Shown: piece by piece, positions 24,007-36,148 of the stretch | Numbering within the stretch: position 1 is the stretch's first letter | Layout of the letters: the number at the start of each line of letters is the position of its first letter | NCBI RefSeq assembly: GCF_026230105.1 | Contig: NC_079478.1 | Location: forward strand, 31,821,653 to 31,885,652 | Direction: 5' to 3' | DNA from: Diorhabda sublineata | Lineage: Eukaryota > Arthropoda > Insecta > Coleoptera > Chrysomelidae | DNA: 64,000 nucleotides | Notes under the pieces: generated by a model | Seen by the model: only the letters and a program-made list of their open reading frames with translations | Database searches by the model: none | Told to the model about the DNA's origin: nothing | Position numbers and translations under genes: made by a program

Positions 24007-26084
24007 TATCATAGTATCTAATAACTGTCCACCAAAAAAAAAACAGCATTATTTAGGTACCAATATCATGCAAAAAACGCGTAGAAGTTACCATTATCGA
24101 TAAAATCTATGAAATATTAAAGAAACTTGTATTATAAATCACACAAACGATATAAATCTTCCATCTGCTGTCTTCCAATTCTCAATATGAGAATAAGAAG
24201 TCTAATATTATATTCTGGTTATATGTTCATATTATTATCGAGAATGAAGCTATCAAACATTTTATTCTATATTTATACATATTCACTTATTACTACACAC
24301 TGCACTTTTTATTATTAGAAAAAGTGTGGAAAGTCTTCTTCTATCGACTTCGTCAGATTGCGTAACACATTCTCTTTCACAATTATCACAATTCAAATCT
24401 TGTTTCTTCTAAAGTAAATTACACTTAAAGAAATAGACAGAAATCGCAGGGCGCAAGATCTATAGAAAAGATTGGATGATCTAATAATGAGAAACTGAAT
24501 TTGACCTCTTTAGAGACAATGTAATGCATAGGTGGTCAACACATGCATTTGAGCAACATAAGCATAGGAAGAATTTAAAAAACATTCATAATTTACGTTA
24601 TAATGTTTGCTATAGAATCTAGAGCATAACAAGGAATAACAAAAACACTACAAAAATAACAGAAATGTGGATACTACAATTATAAGATGCAGGAGCGCAG
24701 AATTTTTGGAACGAAATGATATAATTATAGAAAATGCATGATGTAGAGTGTGTGAGAAAGAACATCGTTTATATATTCAATGAAGATTTGACTTTAGCTG
24801 GCCCTGATATAGGAATATTTTCCTGTGCAGATCTTGCATTAGGGCATTTTAATGGAATTGCATTTATCTAGGTGTTTGTTTTTTATCTTCGGTTAAACTT
24901 CAGAAATTGAACAAAAAGAATAAAATATCACGAAAACAAAGCCTAGTTAATAATATAGAGTAGATGGAATCACCTCGTAAGATGAGCAATCAGTAGGAAA
25001 GACCACATGAAAGGTTGGGAAAAATTACTTAAGAGAAAGTTCACAGTCCCGTAGCATAACTTACAAAGCTGGTATTCTCCTAAGAAAACCCTTCAATTTT
25101 TTTCCATTGTACATTTTACAGACATTATTTCAGAAATCTTAAATCCTCACTAGATTACTTTTTTGGAAATATTCCTACTAATATCTTCAATAAGTAAGGT
25201 AACCTTCAATTTAATTATAGTCGGGATTTAATTTATTTATTCTCATATAATGATGTTGTTAAGGTGCGGCATACAATTATTATCTTGTGATTTCATATGT
25301 ATGGATTTTATAATTATCTTCGCATTATAGTCAAGATGAGTCGCATTTATTGAAAGTATTATGTTTGTGGTGATATTCTATATCAAATCGTATTGCTGTA
25401 GTCTGTTCAAATAAATGAAAGCACCTGTGATCATTACCAATTCAAAATATTACAATTGAAATCATATTTGATTATTGTCGAATGTATTTAGAAATTAATG
25501 TTAGAAAAGGTGAGTGTTATTTTAGTACAACAGAATGCTAAGAAGGCATATTTCCATTGATTAGCAAGCAAATTTGATATGTCTAAAAAAAACGACCTAA
25601 TAATAGAATAAATATTTGCTTAGACAATGATCATCTTGAGAGCTCCACCTTCTTTGAGAAGAAGCTCTAGTTTGATAAGTTCCTTTCTATAGTTATTCTC
25701 ATCAAACTGCAAATCGTATTTATAGATTGTTCTATATGACCGGAACATATTTGCAACTCTTTGCTTAATCTTAAATTGAGAAAACTTACCACCATTACCT
25801 TCTGCTTTTGGAGGTTATAAAACGGTTGAGACGTTGTGTAACCTTTTAGAAACCCTACATACTAAAAGCACTCGATCTGTAGCCCTTACAATATAGGAGT
25901 TTTTTGTACGGAAACTAATCATAAAATCTCTATTGGTTTGACTTGATTTGAATTAATCGTACACAATACCTCTAGTACAACCCACTTGAAACACTACACC
26001 GAGGAGAGTCCAGGTACTACACAGAATATATTGGTGTATTTACCATATTCGCGAATATTATGCAATTGAAAAATTGTACAAATA
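24007..26084. other. AT-rich intergenic stretch
   Basis: No gene recognised. The frame 24127-24318 (63 codons, +) is leucine- and serine-rich without a motif. A weak likeness to a non-LTR C-terminus near 24985-25015 was not good enough to call. Confidence 0.4.
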
Positions 26085-26303
26085 CTAACAGGAGTCCTAT
26101 CGGATAACTCTCACCTTAATGGACACCTGAAGACGCTAAAATTAGCAGATAATGCGGCGTGCACATTTTGTTGCATAGAGGACAAAACACTACGGAACAC
26201 TCCAGAGCACTACAGCTAAGAGCTTATGAAATAGAAGACGAGAATCTCTGGTAACCACAGCCATCCCACATCCTGAACTTTCTAAAAAAAGGGATTAAAA
26301 GAT
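26085..26303 (+). pseudogene. non-LTR retrotransposon C-terminal fragment
   Basis: The frame from 26085 reads LTGVLSDNSHLNGHLKTLKL followed by ADNAACTFC and then RNTPEHYS. This is the block that follows the RNase H domain in many non-LTR polyproteins (usually L-x-x-G-H-x-x-L-x-x-H-L-x-x-x-x-L, then a C-x-x-C, then E-H). In a second frame near 26265 comes PSHILNFLKKGIK, matching the usual LNFV-x-x-x-G-L end of these proteins. Stops interrupt both. The fragment is about 70 codons long; the upstream RNase H and reverse transcriptase are not recognisable. The same block type occurs at 34.0 kb, probably from a related element. Confidence 0.65.
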
Positions 26304-29300
26304 TGACAGTAAATACTGGGTTCCTCAGTATCACAGCTAGAAAAAGGGACTCAATAGATCCTTCGGATTGTAATGTATGTGCCATATACATATCTACATA
26401 CATACCATACACGCTACATCAGTACGGATCCAACCAATCTGACACCTGTAAAGAGTACCAGTTTTTAGCTCTCCCAATTTCAGATGCAGTATGAAAAACC
26501 AATATCTATGCGCTGATATGCGAATTTATTGAAAAACGTTGGGATCGGCTGAGTGTTTTTCTTACAGTATGTAGTATTACTACCTTTCCATCCTGATGGC
26601 GTCAACGTATAAGAAAACTCAATTATCTATCAGTTGTTTAGGACTAATTCAAACCTGATGAACGTTGACATTCTGATTGTGAGTGCTTCATCATTATAAT
26701 CAACTTTCACCACATTGAACATGTTGATGAATGATACGTATTTTACAGAACCATTGACCATTGTTAAAATGAACGTAGTTATTATCTGTGAAAAAAGAGA
26801 TCAACGAACATTTCCTTTGGTCAATTTATCTATTTGACATTCAATTACAGGTTATAAGAGACTTGCCTGGTATTTTTTCAACAAATATAAACACAATATT
26901 TCAATGTCTTTGAGGAGGCTTAGAAATCGACAAAAGGTTAACAACTATTGACTAATAAAATGTTAATGAACTTATTTATTCAAAAAAAAGTTGATACAAA
27001 ACGACTCTTCCTATTAATTATATTGAAGTAAACCTCATTATACTTGTACTGATGTGGGGAGTAGAATGAAAATGATTTATTGGTTCCCTAAAACGGTTTA
27101 TCACAAAGAACTTTCTATACGAGCTCTAGTAGAATTATTTCAATAGTTATTGTTACGTAATGTTTTGTTAACTGCATATAGTATATGAATTTCATTCAAT
27201 ATTTTGTTAAAAATATCAGCGAATTCGTTACTATTATATAAGTAATTTTATTATTCTTGAAAAGGGTGGAACTGATTGAGTTGTTTTAACTACGAACGAG
27301 GATAAAATTGAAAGTGGGCAAAATTATGAATTATTGATGATGATATATTGTTAAATCAGTTTTCTCTCAAGTCAATATTCTATATTCTGCTAATACATAA
27401 ATAAGATAATTTCTAATAAGTAATCAGTGATATATGTCAATTTATTTGTTCTATCCAAATTACCAGCTGCTGATAATTTTTATTTTGATAAATACGTGAA
27501 AACATATCAATTTTTGTAGTAGTACTTAAGTCGTCGGATTATTGCAATGAAACGCGATTTTTCTATATCTGTTGAATTATAATTTCTTCACTGTAATGAT
27601 ATACATATTCATTCAATATTTCCACGAAAGAAAATATTAATCCCTTTGTTCCACTCCTGACAGCATCCCCCCCATCATCACAAAATAATGTTAACAAGAT
27701 CTTCCATGCTGATGGTAGCAGTTACCACTTCTTACTACGCATTTTGTTCTTTACATTATAGTGATGGATCATTGACTCTTTCATTGTTAATAATCGTTCT
27801 AGAACATTTTATTATCTTAAATATAGTTTAATCTGTTAATATTTGTAGTACCCATAATGGAAAAAATTTTTTCTTGTTTTATTCTACACTTAGTATATTA
27901 TGTACCACATGGTATGAATGACCACTACCTTCAAATAGTTGTCCATTAGTCACATATCGATCTTACAACACGTGATCATGGAATTTCTCTAATATTTTCT
28001 TGTGTTGCAGTAGTTTTAGAAATTCGTGTGCAAGTTTGTCTGTATACAACAGTTTACAACAAGTAAATTGACAACATCACCTATGCCATATCATAATCCA
28101 AATTTGCTTGATGTATCCACCAAACCTTTGTAGTTTGTTATGGGGTCAATTCGTTCAATCGCAGCTCGACATGATCCATTCTGAGATGTCTCCCTCGTAT
28201 TCCAGCTTCTAATGTAGATGCAAAGTTGTCGGTTTCTGAGTATATACATAGTAAGTTACCAAGTGAATTTTTAATGATTCTTTTGATGTATAAATTGATC
28301 AGGGACGAATTAAAAATATCAGACAACTTGTTGTTACTTGACAAATCTCACAATCTCGACGAAGTTGTATATTGTGGTGCATTAGTTCCTATTATCTAGT
28401 TTTTGTTGTTTTTTAGATCTTGTATGTTTTTCTCTCTCTAGAATTTTTTCTCAATCCTTCTCTACTAGACATCTCCACATTCTCACTTTAGTTTTCATTC
28501 TGATCCATATAACTTGCATTACCATTGAAAACTTTTTGAAGCTTCTTCTATCACCTTTAATAACTTAGAAATATTATAGATAAACATAACAGGTCAGAAC
28601 ATGCAAATTTATATCGAGCAGTGTCATAAATATACTAGGTACTGGAAAAAATGATAAATTAATAAAAAATGTAAAAAACATATTCCATCACATTTGGAAA
28701 ATGAGGAAAAATACTGAAACATCCATCAAGCAATATTGAAGAATCTAATTTTGTGATGTAGAATATACACATTTGGACAGCGATGGATTTTCATGTGCCT
28801 AAATTCATAAAAATTATGATTGAAATTTTGATTTCCTTGGAACTTTTCGTGTTTTGGTTCAAATTTTCATATTTTAGCCTTAAAATTTTCTACATAAGAT
28901 TTGCACTTATAAATGAATAACCCTGTTTGATAGGGGAAAAATCTAGGTAACTCAATGATGATTATAACTTTCAACATAAATTCAATATTTACAAATCTAC
29001 CTAACTTTTGAAGCGAATTATTTCCTTATTCGTTTATCAATTCTTGTATAAATAATTCTATCTTGGAGTAAAATATGAGCTTTCCGGATTGTACATAATT
29101 AAATTCCATTGATTGTCTGTTTTAGTTTTAATTGAATACCATCTGGTTTTAATAGGTGAAGATTTTTGATGTGGGGGAAATAAACAAAAAAGAGCGCGTT
29201 TCATCGATTTAATCAAATATTGCTGCCCGTAAAATTTTAGTTTCCAATTTCATTCCTTTTTTGAGTTATTTCTCCACAGCATGTCTGAATTTTTCCAATT

Positions 29301-29492
29301 AAACCGGAATATTCTGCCTTGATTAGGGCATTTTTTACTGTGCTTGTTGATGGTCTCTATTAAAAAGCCAAAAATTGGAAAACCGTTTTTCGAATTCAAT
29401 TAACAGCAAATATATAGTACAATAAAACGAAAAAATGAACGTATATTTGCTTTTATTTAATAAGTATTAACATTATCGATTACACATAATAT
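26304..29492. other. AT-rich intergenic stretch
   Basis: No gene recognised. The frame 28138-28344 (-) contains RGRHLRMDHVELRLNELTP, which looks more protein-like than its neighbours, but I cannot assign it to any family. Confidence 0.4.
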
Positions 29493-29790
29493 ATACAGAG
29501 TGGACCACTGAAAAATATTCACTCCATTATTTAACAGTAGTTTTGCAAAAACAGTATGATAATCGATTGAAATTGATGAAATTATTGAATCTCATACACT
29601 TGTGAAGAACGTTTTAGAACTTCTCAGCAATTGTTGAGCTGCATTTTTATATAAATTTTATCCTCTTAATAGCAATTAAATTAAATTAGCGGTGTTGAAT
29701 CTAGGGATCTTGTGGGCCATTCAATAAATCCTTTCCTTTCACTCCATTTCCAGGGAGATTTTGTCTTCGGATTCAAAATTTGCAGATACG
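29493..29790 (-). pseudogene. Tc1/mariner (D,D37D type) transposase 3' relic
   Basis: On the minus strand at about 29745-29689 one reads KGFIEWPTRSLDSTPL, which corresponds to the third catalytic block of the family seen intact at 22852-23646 (there EWPPRSPDLTPL). The leucine after S stands where P is expected, and the catalytic aspartate itself remains. Sequence before and after is too decayed to align. The left boundary is set by TATACAGAGTGGACCACTGA at 29493, which looks like an element end (compare TACAGAGTGACTTTTGAAAA at 43246). The right end is not recognised. Confidence 0.6.
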
Positions 29791-30040
29791 TTGAGTTTAA
29801 ATAACTCATTTCCTTTCTAATGATGTGCATAATAGAGTTTACTCCCTATCCATAAATAAGAGGTTGGGGAATTGGACGGATGAAGTTTGACAAATAACAC
29901 ATAACTGTAAAGTGAACGGCGTTACCATAAATGTTGATAAATGCTATCGGAATAGATTGTGTTCTGTAGCCCACTGTGTACGGTATTCTGTTATCAAAAC
30001 ACCGTTAAATGTTTCTAAACAATATAATGGTGGTGAAAAA
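29791..30040. other. junction between two transposon relics
   Basis: About 250 AT-rich bases between a minus-strand D,D37D relic and a plus-strand mariner fragment. No motif recognised; it probably contains decayed parts of both. Confidence 0.35.
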
Positions 30041-30223
30041 GTAAACGCTGATCGTCACTGTGAGACGCTGCGGAAACTGCGACGTGTCTTTCGAAATGAG
30101 AGGCGTGAAATGCTTACAGCAGATATTGTGCTCCTCCACAACATTGCTCGTCCACCTACGTTTGGATACACAGCAGCTGTTTTGGGGGAATTTTACTGGA
30201 AACTGTTCCATAATCCACCCTAG
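30041..30223 (+). pseudogene. mariner transposase internal fragment
   Basis: The open frame here reads VNADRHCETLRKLRR, then MLTADIVLLHNIARP and then EFYWKLFHNPP. This follows the order of mauritiana-type mariner transposases (INA-x-x-Y-C-x-x-L-x-x-L, G-VLLHDNARPH, W-x-x-x-x-HPPYSPDL). The second catalytic aspartate is lost: HNI stands in place of HDN. Similarity stops just after HNPP, where a stop codon precedes STDI. Only some 60 codons remain and no inverted repeats are seen. It may be related to the 19.2-kb element, but the orientation is opposite. Confidence 0.75.
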
Positions 30224-31060
30224 AGCACTGATATTACTGTACTAATTACCAATAAGTTTATATATTTATGAGGTTTTTAGGAATACGAAACTAATATTGG
30301 AAAGATGCAATCGTTAAAATGATTATTAAATATCAATAACTAGAATTTCACATGTCTTTGACTACTCGAAAGTAATTTGTAGCTGTTTCTGTGTGTTTTC
30401 TATTTATTGTGCTAATGTTTTAAAGTCAAAAGGTCACGAACTTCACACTAGTACTATCTTCAATTTACTCAGCTGTCTGTTTTTCAAATATAAATCGCTG
30501 AACTTCATGATATTTTTGACTCATGCAAAAATAATCATGTCGGCTTATCACATACTTACGTTTTATCTGTGCGGAATCATTTCGCCTCTAGAATCGAGAA
30601 GTTTATTCTTGAGAAATTCTGTGAATTTAAAGAAGTAAAGTTCATAACTGCATACTTTAAACTATTGATCCTAATAGTCTCTTTTTACTTTGTTCAGATT
30701 CAAATATTACTCCAATTATTTCAATTATTGGTACACGCTGAATATTTTTAACAAAACTATGATCAAGGATCACCCTAAAGTATTTTTCATTTTTAATTAC
30801 CAAACTAACAGACTATGTACTTCTATACCAATATTGTGGTTACTGGTTTAAATTATAATTCCACTTAAATTTTTACCGCTACAGTACTAATGTTGAGTAT
30901 TTTCTTAGTATTATGAACTGAGCTAACAATGTAAAATTTCGTCCGAAGGAGTAGCAGAGTTAGTGACTATTTTGGATGATTCACTGTACAATCCTTTTCA
31001 ATTTATCCAAAATTTTTTGTTGGAAACCTCATTGTCTATCATTTCTGTATCTATCTAATA
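30224..31060. other. AT-rich intergenic stretch
   Basis: No gene or transposon motif. The frame 30393-30638 (+, 81 codons) has no family signature. Confidence 0.45.
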
Positions 31061-32002
31061 CGAAGGTTGCAACTTAAAATTTAAGATATGATTAAGTCAA
31101 ATCTGACATTGCCATCATTAAGTTTGACATTTTTAATGTGGAACGTACCCAGAACGTGTATTATTCGAATGTTTGCAGATACTTAAAAGATTTATCTTGG
31201 CCAAAAAAGGAAATTAAAATTTCACAATAGGGTGCCGATCAACTCGCTTTGACTTTTGGTGATGAAGCTCATCGCTTTTCACATACATATTTGGTTGACA
31301 AAAATATTTGGAATTTGGAAATCGCCCAAAAAAAGCTCGTGTCGATTGGTGCAAAGAAATGTGCAAAAAATTCAATCGTGCTGCTTCAAAAGATGTGACA
31401 GATGACGAAACATGAATCTATGCATAAGAACCTGAAACCAAACAATCGACTGTATGGGTCTTTCAAGACGAGACAACTCCAACAAAAGTTGTTCGCGCAT
31501 TCCGAAGCAAATGGTCGCCTTTTTTCCGGTATAACTGGACGTATCGTCACCGTTATAACAGAATTTAGAATAAACAATTCTGAATTGTACACCAACATTT
31601 GTTTTTCAGAAGTGTTCGAAAAAAAAAATCAATCAATCAATCGCAAAAGACAAATCAATATCCACCATGATAATGCGAGCTCTCACACGTCAGTTGATAG
31701 GTGATCCACTATGTAGTCCTTGTTTGGCATCCAGAAATTTCTTCTTATTCCCGCAGATCAAAAATAAATTGCGAGGTCAACGTTTTTCTACACCTAAAGG
31801 AGCGGTTGATAATTTCAAATCACATACTTTTGGGGTACCTCCAACGAAATGGAAAAAATGTTTCCTACAATTATTTCTATATTATGCAATAGTGAATTAA
31901 TCTCAATGAAGAATATTTTGGAAACAATCCAATTTTTTTCCAAAATCCAAAATAATTTTTTTATTAGTCTATATGAAAATTTAAATCTCAAACTTCTTAA
32001 TA
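31061..32002 (+). mobile_element. mariner element (GGGTTGC-end type), decayed
   Basis: The left end CGAAGGTTGCAACTTAAAAT is preceded by TA and is typical of mariners whose ends read CGAGGGTTGC. A weak right end lies near 31978-32002. The plus-strand gene is readable. Near 31335 comes VDWCKEMCKKFNRAASKD, then TDDET, stop, IYA, stop, EPETKQSTVWVFQDET (first catalytic aspartate kept, W turned into a stop). In the frame 31402-31704 the end reads INIHHDNASSHTS (second aspartate kept). In the frame 31667-31900 come FFLFPQIKNKLRGQRFSTPK and KWKKCF. The third catalytic aspartate has become cysteine (SPCLASRNFF). At least two frameshifts and several stops are present. It is the same lineage as the copies at 47.6-48.5 and 58.9-59.5 kb. 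Confidence 0.87.
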
Positions 32003-33544
32003 ACTAAAACATGTATTGCAACAGCTATAAACAAACATATTATGTAACTAAAAGTTTGCAGGTATCTGTACCTCAGTAAAAATCTCATTTAAGTATCTGC
32101 AGCTAAATTTTCAGTACAAAACCGTATTTTTAATAATGAATCGTAGTTTGTATTAAAAAAATGATTATGATTAGAAAAGTGGACGTATTTTCCATTGTTT
32201 ATTTTACACATAACAGTAAAAAACCGGTATATCAAATTTGATACAGCAACTGTTGTATTGGATAAATCTCTTTCACTTAATTTACTTATTTATTACACTT
32301 ATTGAGATAAAATAATACATTAGTTTTCAACACATTTATCAAAGAATACATTGCGAACCAACGTGTGTGAAAATTTGAGAGTCCTTCGAATGAGAGATGA
32401 CGTGATTTGAAAGAACATACATTTTAGTTATAAACAGTAACAAGAATAAATGTCAAAAGAGTTCAACTTATGTGAATACGAAACAAAAATAAAACATTCT
32501 TTTTTCTGTCTTCGTGTATTGTTGAGTCTCGTAGACTGTTCGTGTATTTAAGAAAATACAATAGATACAATAGATATGTATCCCGGCGAGAAAACTTTCG
32601 CAATCTAATTATTCTTCTGGGTACAATGAATAGAATTTTTCATTATTTTTGTAAAGATTTTTTTGTATATGTTTTGGTTGAATTCCAAATACAGTTTACA
32701 TTATTATTATCTCTCATTGAACCTTATAATACGGATATAGACCAGCAACGGCATCATCATTAATTCTGAAATATTGGAAAATCCGTTTTGAATATAACTA
32801 ATTTATTTAACATACACATTTATTTAATATAGTCATAATCATTAATGAAAATAAAATTTTGAATGATGAGCGAAGTATTGGTTTTTATATTTGGTGAGAT
32901 TGCTACTGGTTCGATTTTTAAATGTTATAGGATCCTTATAAGTCATTTTTCTTGTATCTCCTTCAGCATAAACTAATATTATTCTATTGGATCTCATCTA
33001 TTGTCTTCTTTGCGGCGAATGTATACATTTACTCACATTGTTGGTATTTTTTTTTTTGAATTGTTTCAGTAAAGTTATCTAGGTTTTTAACACATATTAA
33101 GCAACTTTACTGAAAACATATCTATTTTCTTTTGTCGTCAATTAATTACAAACTCAACTTTCCATTTTTTTATTAATCATTTTTTGTTGTTATCACTACC
33201 GTCTACATATTTTCCGAAAACTTTGTTTCATATAATCTGTGTTTTAGATTTATACAATATTGTATTTTTGATATGTGACTGAAACAAAAGTTTACGGTAA
33301 ATTAATGATCCAAATATGATTAATAAACGTTCTTACACTAATGAGTGGTTTCATAATCGAATATAATAGAAAATCTAATTCTCTCATTGATTTTTTTCCT
33401 TTACAATGTAGTGTAGAGCATTCTTCCATATCCATGGAGTAACTTAATGTACGTAACTTTTTGTCTGTATCCTGCTTAGTTGTATGGGGTCAAGCTTTCA
33501 TATGGAATAAACGGGAAAAAGAAGTAATCAGTGATGTCACGACA
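32003..33544. other. AT-rich intergenic stretch
   Basis: No gene recognised. The frame 32542-32763 (+) lacks any motif. A poly-T tract lies near 33050. Confidence 0.45.
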
Positions 33545-34137
33545 GCCCTGATAGTGTGTAGAAACTTCGCAATTATATATTGGGAATGTAACCCAAAAAT
33601 CCTGCTGTGGATGTATCATTACAATCGAAACATACCCAACGGCTGAAAGAGCCGTTTTCCACCTTTCTCAATATTATTGGTTGCGTGGTCGAAAAAACTC
33701 TACTCAGAATGTTTACAGAAGGAGTCACCAAACCCACACCTCCATCCAAAACAGCATAAAGAACTTATCACAAAAACGATATTATCGTCTTGTCTAATAG
33801 CCAGTCCACTAGAGCTCTAAGCTCCAATGTTATAAGATCCAAGCTGGTTTCAGGATACACTGGAGAGTGAACAATGGAACTGTAGACGAAATTCCCGAAG
33901 GAAATATGGAGAAACCCATCCTAGTACCTGAACCTTTTTGTAAATCAGTTACATGACAATAAGGAAAATACTAGAAAAAGATAGGAATAATCTACAATGG
34001 CTGAGACAGGCAAAGACACTTCTGGGAAACTCTAACCAAAGAGGATCTATTGAATTGAGAACAATCAACAGATAATATCAGGAGTCTTCTCGAGACACTA
34101 CTGCGTTAATGGATACATGAATACGTTAGGGGTGGAA
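33545..34137 (+). pseudogene. non-LTR retrotransposon RT tail and RNase H relic
   Basis: A decayed 3' half of a LINE polyprotein. The frame at 33545 reads LIVCRNFAIIYWECNPKILL and then WMYHYNRNIPN, matching the block after the reverse transcriptase (usually C-R-x-x-x-G-K-x-W-G-x-x-P-x-x-x-x-W-x-Y-x-x-x-x-R-P). Near 33785 another frame reads NSQSTRALSSNVIRSKLVSG, which is the RNase H block usually written DSQAAL-AL. Near 34070 comes ISGVFSRHYCVNGYMNTLGV, the C-terminal block with the G-H motif degraded. The order RT tail, RNase H, C-terminal block is correct for jockey/LOA-type elements. Multiple frameshifts and stops leave no usable product. The element at 26.1 kb carries the same last block. 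Confidence 0.7.
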
Positions 34138-36044
34138 TTAATATCTCCTTGAATGTTTATTAACGACAATGTAACTGACTAATTTCATTTTTCGTTCGTT
34201 AGGCTATAACAAGATTCACACAATTGGATTTCAAATTAATCCATTACTCGATACCAAGATCTGTTTTATATTCAATTCAAATACAATCGACTTAATCAAT
34301 TAATTTACGTAATACCTATTAGAGATTTATTTACAATTTGATTGTTATTGGAATACAATTTCATATCGAATCAAAATTATTTCATTCTGTTGAATATGTA
34401 TTAACCTGTTTTTGTCGAAGAAATGCGTAGTCGTTCGTATCCAATACATAGTAAATATAGATATACGTAGAATGTTGGAGTCTGAGTTATTGTGTCGTGG
34501 AATTTAATCAAATATCTACAAAAGCCTTCCCGGTAATCGAAAAATTGTATTCCAATTGCGAATGTACTTACGTATGAATTAAATAGTTTCTTGAACTATT
34601 TTTTTCGATGAATATACATCCTAGGTATCAAAAATATATAAAAAAGATATATATTTTCATGTTGAAGAAGGATATAGTGACCTTATTATGCAATTTCCAA
34701 GATGGATATTCCATAATATTTTATTTCTATCGATTCATTTTTTCTTTTCATTCACAATTTTCACTTCTATAAATCTTTTGTCGTTTATTATCTTATACTG
34801 TAGGATATGTCTAAATAATCTGTATTCAATCAAAATTCTCACTTTTAAATATCAAATTTCGGGAATTTTTTTCATTACTTTGGTCCTATTATGGTATTAT
34901 TTTTGTTATTCTGGGTGCCACACCCACAAGTACTCTCAATTTATTTTATTATTTTATTATTAATTGAGATTTCCGTTATCACTATTTGTTTTTCCGTCGT
35001 TCTCTCTGCGATTTCCTTCAGGACTTTTCGTTCGTCATTATTCTCTCTTTTAATTAGGTATATTTATTTACATTCCACAAAAAAACATGTTTTCTCAGAA
35101 TTATATATCCATATTCGCAATTTCTTCAATATTTTATATGATAATCCTGATACTCAACATCTTTTATGAAATTTTCTTTCAACAGAAAAAGTACGGGACT
35201 AGAGGATGGGATAGAGCCCTGCCATTGTGTCCCTCCGCGTTTTCTTTTGAATGGAAAAACAATTTCTGGAACAGCTGTGAGGGTACAATAAAAATTATTT
35301 TTCGATTTTCTGTCTTTGAATTTATGGACCACCACTTTTTAACTTCGCTTAAAAGAAAGGCAAACATAAATCTTGGAAACAATAGAAATTTCATGCTACG
35401 TAGAAAGTTTTCTTATTCGTTCATAGAATCAATGAATAAATTGTTATAAAACATAGTACGTGGTTTTGTAAAATGTATCTTATGAAGCGTGTTGGCTAAT
35501 AATTTGAACACTAGATTCATGAAAAATCAATACTTCAATAGGAAAGAACATGTAAGATGGAGAACAACTTCATTTCCATGACATATAAAGGCACTTTGGA
35601 ACGTAGGTGGTAGTTGAATCGAATTTTCTTGATTCTGATACTTTTTCAAATTCCTCCTCATAGCAACTTATCACACTAGTTTACAGAACATCTGTTGTAG
35701 AAAGTTTAGCTGTTGATGACGACATATGATATTATTTTTGAAACTATAATTAGATTTTTATTAGCTCTAGAGTATTTACTAAGAAAAACTACTAAAAAAA
35801 TAATTCGTTGAGTCATAAGAAACTTTGTTTCCATATGATGAGTATTCAGAGATCAACATTGGTGTATCGTATCACATAAATCCTGGTAACACTCCTCCAT
35901 GACGCAAAGCCCTTATGTACACACTTTTCCACGGTCCATATTTTTTGTAACGGACAGTTCCCCCTTAACCCATGATCTTGTTTATTATAGGCTACAGTTT
36001 GAGCACCAGTAATTTGGCTCTTATTGCCTCAAGCCGATTTTCAT
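34138..36044. other. T-rich stretch without recognised gene
   Basis: About 34690-35110 is strongly T-rich on the plus strand, which keeps frames open by chance and gives leucine/phenylalanine-rich translations. I do not regard these as genes. At 35126-35394 two overlapping minus-strand frames are slightly less AT-rich, but they share no motif with known proteins. Confidence 0.4.
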
Positions 36045-36148
36045 CAACTAGTGAAAGGTAATGCCGTATAAAAACTCATTTTAGTGTCACAGGCAAGCAC
36101 ATTTCTCTCTTTCAGTCTTAATGCTAACAATTCTGAAACTTGTTTAGG
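36045..36148 (-). pseudogene. possible fragment of a transposon-associated protein
   Basis: On the minus strand from 36148 the translation reads PKQVSELLALRLKERNVLAC, continuing DTKMSFY. This resembles the start of a conserved region in arthropod proteins of unknown function that are repeated in many genomes and are probably transposon-derived (a Q-x-x-E-L-L-x-S-R-L-x-E-x-N-L-L pattern followed by F-x-R). Similarity ends after about 30 codons, where the frame runs into stops. I base this on recollection of a family pattern, so the call is weak; chance similarity is possible. Confidence 0.35.

Noticed and set aside
24985..25015. Possible RTE C-terminal motif (KMSNQ, stop, ERPHERLG)
   Set aside because: The match is short, interrupted by a stop, and lacks the preceding G-H block that would make it convincing.
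26303..26494. Plus-strand frame downstream of the 26.1-kb LINE tail
   Set aside because: It overlaps the end of the LINE fragment and then continues into sequence with no motif; it is likely part of the former 3' untranslated region.
28138..28344. Minus-strand frame with RGRHLRMDHVELRLNELTP considered as retroviral-type integrase or polymerase
   Set aside because: No integrase zinc finger, no D,D35E pattern and no LTR pair are visible.
34688..34963. 91-codon plus-strand frame with apparent membrane segments
   Set aside because: The region is extremely T-rich; hydrophobic residues follow from TTT and ATT codons. No start context, signal peptide pattern or family motif supports a gene.
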